In this document: positions 27,146 to 33,986 of the stretch, in pieces | How positions within the stretch are numbered: position 1 is the stretch's first letter | How the letters are laid out: each line of letters begins with the position of its first letter | Source of the DNA: UBA2336 sp964404445 | GTDB lineage: Bacteria > Bacteroidota > Bacteroidia > Cytophagales > Cyclobacteriaceae | Length of the DNA stretch: 64,000 bases | Assembly (NCBI GenBank): GCA_964404445.1 | Contig: CAYOJW010000007.1 | Coordinates: 62,001 to 126,000 of the forward strand | Direction of reading: 5' to 3' | Notes under the pieces: generated by a model | Database searches by the model: none | What the model was told of the DNA's origin: nothing | Seen by the model: the letters and a program-made list of their open reading frames with translations, nothing else | Program-made: the position numbers and the translations under genes

Positions 27146-27167
27146 TGACGTTGATGGCGTGTAAAAA
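27146..27167. repeat. cassette-type repeat, partial copy 3
   Basis: TGACGTTGATGGCGTGTAAAAA matches copy 1 at 20 of 22 positions. It lies before the 5' end of the orphan lipoprotein gene and after the 3' end of mscL, which completes the pattern repeat-gene-repeat-gene-repeat. Confidence 0.7.
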
Positions 27168-27227
27168 GAGCTTAAGTGTCAGTCTTCAATCCAAAACCCT
27201 GACACCTAAGCCCTAAATCCAAAGTCA

Positions 27228-27602
27228 TTATTTATTCTTCAACAAATCCCGGATTTCAGTCAATAGCTGAACATCGGCCGGTGGCGGTGGTGGCGTTGCC
27301 GGAGCGGTTTCTTTCTTTTTATTGATGCGGTTAATAACCTTCACGAAAAGGAACAGGGCAAACGCTGTTACGATAAAAATGAAAATGGCCTGAATGAATT
27401 TTCCGTAGGTAAGGCTGGCATCGCCAACGGTGTAGGTAAGACCGGAAAAATTGAGGCCGCCCGTGAGCAACCCGATGATCGGCATAAAAATATCGGCAAC
27501 TAAGGAGCTTACAATAGCATTAAAGGCCGCTCCGATTACCACACCCACGGCAAGGTCAATTACATTGCCCCGTAAGGCAAACTCTTTAAATTCTTTTAGC
27601 AT
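27228..27602 (-). CDS. mscL: large-conductance mechanosensitive channel MscL
   Basis: 124 residues, the normal length. The N-terminal amphipathic helix and gate helix are KEFKEFALRGNVIDLAVGVV and GAAFNAIVSSLVADIFMP, then a short periplasmic loop, the second helix KFIQAIFIFIVTAFALFLFV, a Pro-rich linker and a C-terminal helix (VQLLTEIRDLLKNK). It opens under membrane tension on osmotic downshock. It ends just before the cassette region and follows a DUF3108 gene in the same direction. Confidence 0.96.
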   Translation of the reverse strand: MLKEFKEFALRGNVIDLAVGVVIGAAFNAIVSSLVADIFMPIIGLLTGGLNFSGLTYTVGDASLTYGKFIQAIFIFIVTAFALFLFVKVINRINKKKETAPATPPPPPADVQLLTEIRDLLKNK

Positions 27603-27657
27603 AACAAAATTGGTTTATGCACGAAAGATAATACACCGGGCTGAAATTTCCTGTGTC

Positions 27658-28473
27658 TTACCGCACGATGTTCAAAGGATTTTTTACACCCTTGTACCCG
27701 GTTAGCTCTACCCCTGCACTACCGATAAACATATTAGCTTCCACTTTTAGCACAATGCGGTTTTTATCGTCCGAAAACCAGGCCGTGATCGAATCTTTAC
27801 CTTTAAACAATGAGTTTTCGGGCATAGAGGGCTTAAAAACCAGCGCCTTAAACTTTCCGGCTTTCGTTTTAACCGTTTCCCTGCCCTTGAACAAAACCTT
27901 CAGGTGATAAACCGAGTCTTCAAAGAAGCCAGACACAATAACGGTATCGCCCGGTTTGGTCTTGCTTAAATCCTGAACCCGTAAATACATAAAACCAGAA
28001 ATCAAATCGCGCACATACTGAGGCGCATCGTGCTGTACAGGGTCTTTAAATTTCCCGGTTTTATGATTGAACACTTTCGCCTCGACCTTACCGTTCTCGT
28101 GATCGAAACTTATTACTTCATCTTTTTTGTATTTGCCTTCGCGTATCTTACGGTATGTCATGTGGGGTACTAAGGCTGCGGTATCGATGTAGGCTCCCCA
28201 CTGGTCGTCAACATCGGCTACCCAGTCAACCATGCCCACTGTTTTTCCGGTTACCTCAACTTTATAGCAATGCCGGTTGTTGAGGCGGTAAAACTGGTTA
28301 TCGATTTTTGTCGAGCCACGGCCCACGGTAAAAAAACCGTACGTCATCCGGTAATCCAGCACTTCGCCACGGCTAAAACTTTCGTTGCTCACGCGCGGGT
28401 ACTGAAATACCGTATCGGCTGCAAAGCCGGTAAGCATTAACAAAGCGCAAAATCCGTAAAACAGTTTTTTCAT
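27658..28473 (-). CDS. DUF3108 family exported protein
   Basis: 271 residues with a signal peptide (LFYGFCALLMLTGFAAD). The mature part matches what I know as DUF3108: SFSRGEVLDYRMTYGFFTVG near the start, then KTKAGKFKALVFKP and SITAWFSDDKNRIVLKVEA toward the end. The family is predicted to form a periplasmic beta-structure, and no activity is established. It stands between dapD and mscL on the same strand, with gaps of 77 and 55 bp, so co-transcription is possible but no functional link is clear. Confidence 0.85.
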   Translation of the reverse strand: MKKLFYGFCALLMLTGFAADTVFQYPRVSNESFSRGEVLDYRMTYGFFTVGRGSTKIDNQFYRLNNRHCYKVEVTGKTVGMVDWVADVDDQWGAYIDTAALVPHMTYRKIREGKYKKDEVISFDHENGKVEAKVFNHKTGKFKDPVQHDAPQYVRDLISGFMYLRVQDLSKTKPGDTVIVSGFFEDSVYHLKVLFKGRETVKTKAGKFKALVFKPSMPENSLFKGKDSITAWFSDDKNRIVLKVEANMFIGSAGVELTGYKGVKNPLNIVR

Positions 28474-28550
28474 AATTAACGCCCAACTAAAAATCGTACA
28501 TTTTTAATACGTTTCTCAAAGCAAATGCCAAAAATAATACAGCCTTAACA

Positions 28551-29363
28551 TTAAACAGCCACGCTGTTATCGCGCAGGGCATCGTTCAGGGATGTTTTTT
28601 TATCGGTGCTTTCTTTACGCTTTCCGATAATGAGCGCGCAGGGCACGTGAAATTCGCCTGCCGCGAATTTTTTAGCATACGAACCCGGTATAACTACCGA
28701 ACGCTCAGGTACATACCCTTTATATTCCACCGGTTTATCGCCTGTAACATCAATAATTTTTGAGCTGCCGGTTAATACAACGTTAGCTCCCAACACGGCT
28801 TCTTTACCCACGCGCACGCCTTCTACCACAATACAGCGCGATCCGACAAACACATTATCCTCGATAATAACCGGGGCGGCCTGTACAGGCTCTAACACCC
28901 CGCCAATGCCCACGCCACCGCTTAGGTGTACGTTCTTACCGATTTGCGCGCAACTGCCTACGGTTGCCCACGTATCAACCATAGTGCCCTCATCGACATA
29001 CGCGCCTATGTTCACATACGAGGGCATGAGAATAACGCCTTTGCTAACGTATGAACCATAACGTGCAATAGCGTGTGGTACAACCCTCACACCCAATGCT
29101 TTATAATTTCTTTTTAAAGCTATTTTATCGTGAAACTCAAAAGGCCCTACCTCGATGGTTTCCATTTGCTGGGTCGGGAAGTACATAATCACGGCCTTCT
29201 TCACCCACTCATTTACTGTCCACGTATCACCGGCCGGTTCGGCTACCCGCAGCTTGCCTTTATCCAATTGTTCAACAACCTCGCGCACCGCTTCTGTCGT
29301 TTCTTTTTGCTGTAAAAGTGTGCGGTCGTCCCAAGCCTTTTCAATGAGTAGTCTTAATTCCAT
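28551..29363 (-). CDS. dapD: tetrahydrodipicolinate N-succinyltransferase DapD
   Basis: 270-residue trimeric acyltransferase that succinylates tetrahydrodipicolinate in the lysine and meso-diaminopimelate pathway. A helical N-terminal domain (MELRLLIEKAWDDRTLLQQ) is followed by a left-handed beta-helix of hexapeptide repeats (ILMPSYVNIGAYVDEGTMVD, WATVGSCAQIGKNVHLSGGV, GIGGVLEPVQAAPVIIEDN). DapD signature residues are present, including the long GIGGVLEPVQA loop. It is divergent from a glycosyltransferase gene, with 36 bp between the starts. Confidence 0.96.
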   Translation of the reverse strand: MELRLLIEKAWDDRTLLQQKETTEAVREVVEQLDKGKLRVAEPAGDTWTVNEWVKKAVIMYFPTQQMETIEVGPFEFHDKIALKRNYKALGVRVVPHAIARYGSYVSKGVILMPSYVNIGAYVDEGTMVDTWATVGSCAQIGKNVHLSGGVGIGGVLEPVQAAPVIIEDNVFVGSRCIVVEGVRVGKEAVLGANVVLTGSSKIIDVTGDKPVEYKGYVPERSVVIPGSYAKKFAAGEFHVPCALIIGKRKESTDKKTSLNDALRDNSVAV

Positions 29364-29399
29364 TTTAAATATTTAGTTTGTAAGCCGTAAAAATCGCAT

Positions 29400-30506
29400 T
29401 TGTTGTCCGAAATCAAAAAAAGAAAGATTGTATTGGCCTCGGTTTTAAAACCCGTGGACGATACCCGTATGGCTGAGAAGATCGGCAGTAGCCTGTCCGA
29501 CAGCGGTTTATTTACGGTAACCATTGTGGGCTTTCCTTCTTCCGCACAAGCGAATTTGTCAAACGGCATTACGGCATTGCCGCACAAACCCTTTAAACGC
29601 ATAAGCCTGAAACGTTTCGTAATGCCCTGGCTTATCCTGTTCAACATAGCGAAACTTAAACCCGATGTTGTTATCATTAACACGCCTGAGTTGTTATTGC
29701 CTATGGTAATCGGTCGGGTGTGGCTGCGGTATGAATTAATTTACGATGTATTGGAAAACTATTACCGGAATATACGCTTTGCACCAACGTATCCATTACT
29801 TATACGCTGGCCGTTGGCTGCGCTTACCCGGCTTACAGAAATTTTGTTAACACCTTTAACCACGCATATATTTTTAGCCGAAGCCGGTTACAAGCATGAG
29901 CTTGGCTTTGCGCGGAAGGCGTTGGTGTTGGAAAACAAACTTCCGAAGCGGTTGGTTGTATCAACACCTGATCGGAACACTCGATACAACCTGTTGTTTA
30001 CCGGAACGCTCGCGCACACTACCGGTATTTTTGAGGCCATTAACCTCTGCAAAAAATTACACACCATTGACACACGCTATACATTAACCATTATCGGGTA
30101 TTGCGCCATGCCTACCGTATTGGCAACGATAAAGGAAACACTAAAAGACTATTCGTTTATAACCTTAACCGGAGGCGATGAATTGGTTCCTCACGATCAA
30201 ATATTAAAAGCTATCCGGTCGGCCGGATGTGGAATTATCATTTACCCTCCTAACGCCAGTACCGAAAATTCAATGCCTACCAAGCTGTACGAATATTTGG
30301 CTCTTAAACTTCCAATCATCATTGATCATAATCAGTCTGCGCACGACCTGATAGAAGAATGCAAGGCTGGCATTGTGCTGAAGCACCCGATCCATGCCGA
30401 AAGTCTTCACGATCAGCTTATGAACACAACATTTAATTTCACACTACCCGATACCCTCTTTTGGGAACATGAGGCTAAGAAAATGATTGATATTTTAAAG
30501 AAGTAA
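29400..30506 (+). CDS. GT-B fold glycosyltransferase (GT4-like)
   Basis: 368 residues. An in-frame stop at 29388-29390 and the conserved first strand KIVLASVLKPVDD leave TTG at 29400 or 29403 as start; an ATG at 29469 would remove that strand. The N-terminal Rossmann half includes KPDVVIINTPELLLP and YELIYDVLENYYRNI. The C-terminal half has the donor-binding pattern YNLLFTGTLAHTTGIFEAIN and TENSMPTKLYEYLALKLPII, the E(x7)E-like region of GT4 retaining enzymes. Membrane helices are absent. It probably adds a sugar to a lipid- or cell-surface-linked acceptor, but no glycan cluster surrounds it, so the acceptor is unknown. Confidence 0.85.
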   Translation: MLSEIKKRKIVLASVLKPVDDTRMAEKIGSSLSDSGLFTVTIVGFPSSAQANLSNGITALPHKPFKRISLKRFVMPWLILFNIAKLKPDVVIINTPELLLPMVIGRVWLRYELIYDVLENYYRNIRFAPTYPLLIRWPLAALTRLTEILLTPLTTHIFLAEAGYKHELGFARKALVLENKLPKRLVVSTPDRNTRYNLLFTGTLAHTTGIFEAINLCKKLHTIDTRYTLTIIGYCAMPTVLATIKETLKDYSFITLTGGDELVPHDQILKAIRSAGCGIIIYPPNASTENSMPTKLYEYLALKLPIIIDHNQSAHDLIEECKAGIVLKHPIHAESLHDQLMNTTFNFTLPDTLFWEHEAKKMIDILKK

Positions 30507-30522
30507 TTAGTATTGTTTTTTA

Positions 30523-30678
30523 ACCACATAGATACATAGGTTTACTATCACATTATACCTCACTTCTATTGTGATTTTACCTGTAAAACTATGTCGATCT
30601 TCGCCTTTTATTCAGCAAAGTATAGTCCCTGTCGGGATACATAGCTATCAGGAATTACAGCTATGTATCTATGTGGTT
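30523..30678. repeat. element with 18-bp perfect inverted ends
   Basis: The ends AACCACATAGATACATAG and CTATGTATCTATGTGGTT enclose 120 bp with no coding capacity. A 12-base part of the end also occurs at 18233-18244, suggesting a dispersed family. Confidence 0.65.
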
Positions 30679-30754
30679 TGGTATTTTACGCCCCCGATAG
30701 CTATCGGGGCGGGATATACAAGCCTACGGCCATTAAATAAGTTCACTAAACTAA

Positions 30755-30786
30755 TTTTTTAGACTAATCTAAATTTTATACCTTTA
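30755..30786 (+). promoter_or_regulatory. promoter of the metal-uptake operon
   Basis: TTTT (30755-30758), a 20-base spacer and TACCTTTA (30779-30786) fit the Bacteroidota -33/-7 pattern. Transcription would start near 30793, about 17 bases before the ATG at 30810. Confidence 0.5.
30758..30773. promoter_or_regulatory. candidate DtxR/MntR-family operator
   Basis: TTTAGACTAATCTAAA is palindromic at 14 of 16 positions and lies between the -33 and -7 boxes of the gene for a DtxR-family repressor. The half-site TTTAGN resembles metal-repressor boxes of the MntR/IdeR type. Autorepression of the whole operon by metal-loaded repressor is the natural reading. Confidence 0.65.
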
Positions 30787-30809
30787 CTTCGTGTTAAGGC
30801 TGTACCATC

Positions 30810-31469
30810 ATGCTTAGTTTAACCGAAGAAAATTACCTGAAGGCCATCTATCATCTGGCCGACAACGGCACTAAAACCGTAACAACCAACGCATTGGCTG
30901 AGTCCACCAGTACAAAGCCCGCGTCTGTTACCGATATGATCAAGAAACTATCGGCCAAAAAGCTGATCCGCTACGAAAAGTATTATGGCGTAACGCTTAC
31001 CGTTTCGGGCAAACAGGCCGCCCTGATGGTGATCCGTAAACACCGCTTGTGGGAAACCTTTCTCGTAAATAAACTTCATTTCGACTGGGGGCAGGTACAC
31101 GAAGTGGCCGAACAGTTAGAGCACATTCAATCGCCTTTGCTCATCGAAAAGTTAGACGAGTTTTTAGGTTACCCGATTGCTGATCCGCATGGTCACCCGA
31201 TCCCCGACAAAGACGGAAAACTGCATAGCGCACAACACATTCCGCTTTGCGAAATCGAAAAGAAAGAAACGGTAACTGTCGAAGCGGTAAACGTAAAAGA
31301 GAGTCCGTCTTTTTTACAATACCTCACCAACACCGGTGTGTATATCGGAGCGAGGCTTTCCATCATCAACAAAACAGCGTTCGATGGATCGCTGGAAGTA
31401 ATCATTGACGGCAACAAAAAAGTATTCCTCTCGAAAGAGGCTTCACAAAATATATTAGTCACTTTATGA
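30810..31469 (+). CDS. DtxR/MntR-family metal-dependent repressor
   Basis: 219 residues. The winged helix-turn-helix is at about 1-65 (SLTEENYLKAIYHLADNGTK, PASVTDMIKKLSAKKLI). The metal-binding dimerisation domain is at about 70-125 (HRLWETFLVNKLHFDWGQVH, EVAEQLEHIQSP), with the Glu and His ligands of the family in VHEVAEQLEH. A FeoA/SH3-like C-terminal domain (about 145-219) follows. It should bind DNA when loaded with Mn, Fe or Zn. First gene of the operon, with its own operator; its stop overlaps the next start by four bases (ATGA). Confidence 0.94.
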   Translation: MLSLTEENYLKAIYHLADNGTKTVTTNALAESTSTKPASVTDMIKKLSAKKLIRYEKYYGVTLTVSGKQAALMVIRKHRLWETFLVNKLHFDWGQVHEVAEQLEHIQSPLLIEKLDEFLGYPIADPHGHPIPDKDGKLHSAQHIPLCEIEKKETVTVEAVNVKESPSFLQYLTNTGVYIGARLSIINKTAFDGSLEVIIDGNKKVFLSKEASQNILVTL

Positions 31470-32536
31470 GAAAAAGTATTTCAAGTTATCGTAAACATTC
31501 ACACGAGGCTGTCATCCCGAGCCTGCCTGCGGCAAAGGCAGGGAACGAGGGATCTTTAAACATACACAACACCCAAGATTTGAAGATTCCTCGCTGCGCT
31601 CGGAATGACCGGAATATTTTTGAGATAGTTTACTATTATATACTGATCGTTTTAGCGCTTACCGCCTGCACGGGAAAATCAAACCAGCCGTTGCAAACCG
31701 GAAAAATAAAAATCGTAACTACTACCGCTATGATCGAAGATGCCGTGAAGCACGTTGTGGGCGACCGTGCCGAAGTAATCGCGCTGATGGGCCCCGGTGT
31801 TGACCCGCACCTGTACAAAGCCACGCAGGGCGATCTGGAAAAACTCACATCGGCCGATATTATTTTTTATAACGGTCTTCATTTAGAAGGAAAGATGGGC
31901 GAAGTCTTTGAAAAACTTGGCCGGTTGAAACCGGTAGTTGCCGTATCTGAAAATATCCCCGACTCGCTGTTGCGCACCGTTCCCGGTTTCGATAACACGC
32001 ACGATCCGCATATATGGTTTGATGTAAAACTATGGCAACAGGCCGTGTTGCGTATTGAATCGTATATGATCGGCTACGACTCGGCCTCACGCGAAGATTA
32101 TCAACACCGCACACTGCAATACATCACTCAACTTGACTCGCTCGATGAGGCGATACGACAGCACATCCAACAAATACCGGAAACACAACGGGTGCTTATT
32201 ACAGCACACGATGCTTTCGGCTACTTTGGCGATGCCTATCACATTGAAGTGCGCGGGCTTCAGGGGATTTCCACCATGTCGGAATTTGGGTTGAAAGACG
32301 TAACCGGATTGGTTAACTTCATCATCGAAAGAAAAATCAAAGCCATTTTTGTAGAAACTTCTGTTTCGCAAAAATCGATCGATGCCGTTGTCGAGGGCTG
32401 TACTAAAAAAGGATGGCCGGTAAAAATTGGCGGCAGCCTCTATTCCGATGCGATGGGCGCAGCCGGAACAACCGAAGGGACTTACATCGGCATGGTAAAC
32501 GCTAACGTGAACACAATTGTAACTGCACTAAAATAA
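31466..32536 (+). CDS. metal ABC transporter substrate-binding lipoprotein (ZnuA/TroA type)
   Basis: 356 residues. The binding-protein fold starts at about 79 (KIKIVTTTAMIEDAVKHVVG). Metal ligands are the His of GVDPHLYK and of HDPHIWFD, an acidic or His residue in LITAHDAFGYF, and the Asp/Glu near FVETSVSQKSI. A lipobox LALTAC places the lipid Cys at residue 68, unusually far from the start. The reason is that residues about 16-48 are encoded by a repeat element (31511-31610) inserted in frame between MRKSISSYRKHSHEA and the hydrophobic signal. The four-base overlap with the repressor gene supports the ATG at 31466; a TTG at 31580 inside the element is an alternative. Metal is probably Mn or Zn, but not provable here. 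Confidence 0.93.
   Translation: MRKSISSYRKHSHEAVIPSLPAAKAGNEGSLNIHNTQDLKIPRCARNDRNIFEIVYYYILIVLALTACTGKSNQPLQTGKIKIVTTTAMIEDAVKHVVGDRAEVIALMGPGVDPHLYKATQGDLEKLTSADIIFYNGLHLEGKMGEVFEKLGRLKPVVAVSENIPDSLLRTVPGFDNTHDPHIWFDVKLWQQAVLRIESYMIGYDSASREDYQHRTLQYITQLDSLDEAIRQHIQQIPETQRVLITAHDAFGYFGDAYHIEVRGLQGISTMSEFGLKDVTGLVNFIIERKIKAIFVETSVSQKSIDAVVEGCTKKGWPVKIGGSLYSDAMGAAGTTEGTYIGMVNANVNTIVTALK
31511..31610. repeat. repeat element inside the 5' end of the binding-protein gene
   Basis: Ends GTCATCCCGAGC (31511-31522) and GCTCGGAATGAC (31598-31609) are inverted with one mismatch and match the ends of the intergenic element at 18006-18140. Its reading frame gives residues such as PAAKAGNEGSL and IPRCARNDRN, a translation typical of palindromic repeats rather than of binding proteins. 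Confidence 0.8.
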
Positions 32537-33193
32537 ATGAAAAAGATTGCACTATTATTTGATATGGACGGAGTGATTGTTGACAGCAACCCTGCACACA
32601 AAGCAACCATTATTGAATTCTGTAAAAAATACAAGAAAACATTATCGGACGATGAAATGCGTAAGCATATCTACGGCCGTACCAATAAAGAATGGATCCG
32701 ACACTTGTTTGGCGAACATCTCACGGATGCCGAAGTAAAAGTGTATGCCAACGAAAAAGAACAGATGTTCCGCGATTACTTTGAAAAAGATATTAAACCT
32801 CTAAATGGTTTAATGGATTTCTTGGAATTGTTAGAAGCAAACAACATCCCGAAAGCGGTAGGTACTTCTGCCCCACCCGAAAACGTAACGTATGTATTCA
32901 AGCATACCGGCATTCAAAAATATTTTGCGGTCGTACTCGATGAAGATTCGGTTACACACGGAAAACCCGACCCTGAAATTTACCTGAAAGCGGCCAAAGC
33001 GCTGAACATGAATCCTGCCGATTGCATTGTTGTGGAAGACTCTTTATCCGGTGTTGAAGCCGGTAAACGTGCCGGATGTAAAGTAATTGGCATTACCACC
33101 ACGCACACACCCGCAGAGTTAAGCAAGGCCGATCTCACTGCGCCCGATTTCACCACGTTAAAACTGAACGATCTATACGCATTGTTTCAATAA
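32537..33193 (+). CDS. HAD-superfamily phosphatase/phosphoglucomutase-like protein
   Basis: 218-residue cytosolic protein starting directly after the stop of the binding-protein gene. HAD motifs are complete: I LLFDMDGVIVDSN (nucleophile and acid/base Asp), II VGTSAPPEN, III Lys in HGKPDPEIYLKAAK, IV VVEDSLSGVEAG. The cap domain is alpha-helical (C1), as in beta-phosphoglucomutase and phosphoglycolate phosphatase. The substrate is not evident. Its position inside the metal operon may mean a Mn- or Mg-dependent enzyme regulated with metal supply, or only convenient co-transcription. Confidence 0.9.
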   Translation: MKKIALLFDMDGVIVDSNPAHKATIIEFCKKYKKTLSDDEMRKHIYGRTNKEWIRHLFGEHLTDAEVKVYANEKEQMFRDYFEKDIKPLNGLMDFLELLEANNIPKAVGTSAPPENVTYVFKHTGIQKYFAVVLDEDSVTHGKPDPEIYLKAAKALNMNPADCIVVEDSLSGVEAGKRAGCKVIGITTTHTPAELSKADLTAPDFTTLKLNDLYALFQ

Positions 33194-33201
33194 GATATTA
33201 T

Positions 33202-33984
33202 ATGGCTACACACTCTACGCCCGCACTTGAAGTACACGATCTTACCGTTGCGTTCGACCGCAAACCAGTATTGTGGAATATCGACCTGACCATTCCGAAG
33301 GGAAAACTTGTGGGCGTTATCGGGCCAAACGGTGCAGGCAAATCAACGCTGATCAAATCGGTAATGGGGTTGTTACCGCTCAGCAGCGGTTATACAAAAC
33401 TGTTCGATCAACCTTTAAAAAATGTTCGCGGCAAAATAAGTTATGTGCCTCAACGCGAATCGGTCGATTGGGATTTTCCGGCTTCGGTGATGGATGTTGT
33501 GCTGATGGGGCGTTATGCCAACTTAGGTTTGTTTAAACGCCCACGCAAAGCCGACCGCGATATTGCCTTAGATTCTTTAAAGAAAGTAGGCATGGAAGCG
33601 TTTGCCAACCGGCAGATTTCCCAACTGTCGGGCGGACAACAGCAACGTACATTCCTCGCGCGCGCCTTAGCGCAACAGGCCGACATCTATTTTATGGACG
33701 AACCTTTTGCCGGAGTAGATGCCGCTACCGAAAAAGCTATCATTACACTGTTGCGTGACATGACCCACACGGGTAAAACCGTTATTGTAGTCCACCACGA
33801 TCTGCAATCGGTAACCACATATTTCGATTGGGTGATTTTGTTAAACACCCGGTTAATTGGCAGCGGCCCCACCGAAGAAATATTCACACAAGAAAACCTT
33901 CAGGAAACGTATGGCGGCAAGCTCACGCTGTTGGCTGATGTTGGCGACTTGTTACGCAGAGAACGCTATCCGAACCGGGAATAA
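33202..33984 (+). CDS. metal ABC transporter ATP-binding protein
   Basis: 260-residue ATPase with Walker A GPNGAGKST (about 42-50), Q-loop in SYVPQRESVDWDFP, signature LSGGQQQR, Walker B IYFMDEPFAGVD and switch His in VVHHD. The sequence SYVPQRESVDWDFPASVMDVV is characteristic of the ZnuC/MntB/TroB branch. It powers the two permeases encoded immediately downstream; the next start is 2 bp after its stop. Confidence 0.96.
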   Translation: MATHSTPALEVHDLTVAFDRKPVLWNIDLTIPKGKLVGVIGPNGAGKSTLIKSVMGLLPLSSGYTKLFDQPLKNVRGKISYVPQRESVDWDFPASVMDVVLMGRYANLGLFKRPRKADRDIALDSLKKVGMEAFANRQISQLSGGQQQRTFLARALAQQADIYFMDEPFAGVDAATEKAIITLLRDMTHTGKTVIVVHHDLQSVTTYFDWVILLNTRLIGSGPTEEIFTQENLQETYGGKLTLLADVGDLLRRERYPNRE

Positions 33985-33986
33985 TT

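Larger units (their letters stand above)
30507..30809. other. 303-bp intergenic region rich in palindromes
   Basis: No gene is supported. It contains an 18-bp inverted repeat, AACCACATAGATACATAG at 30523-30540 and its exact complement at 30661-30678; an inner pair ATACATAGCT / AGCTATGTAT (30637-30646, 30659-30668); and an 18-bp perfect palindrome CCCCGATAGCTATCGGGG (30692-30709). The promoter and operator of the downstream metal regulon lie at 30755-30786. Confidence 0.75.

Noticed and set aside
25920..27167. True class 1-type attC sites
   Set aside because: The repeat ends do not fit RYYYAAC/GTTRRRY and no integrase is in the window, so only 'cassette-like' is claimed.
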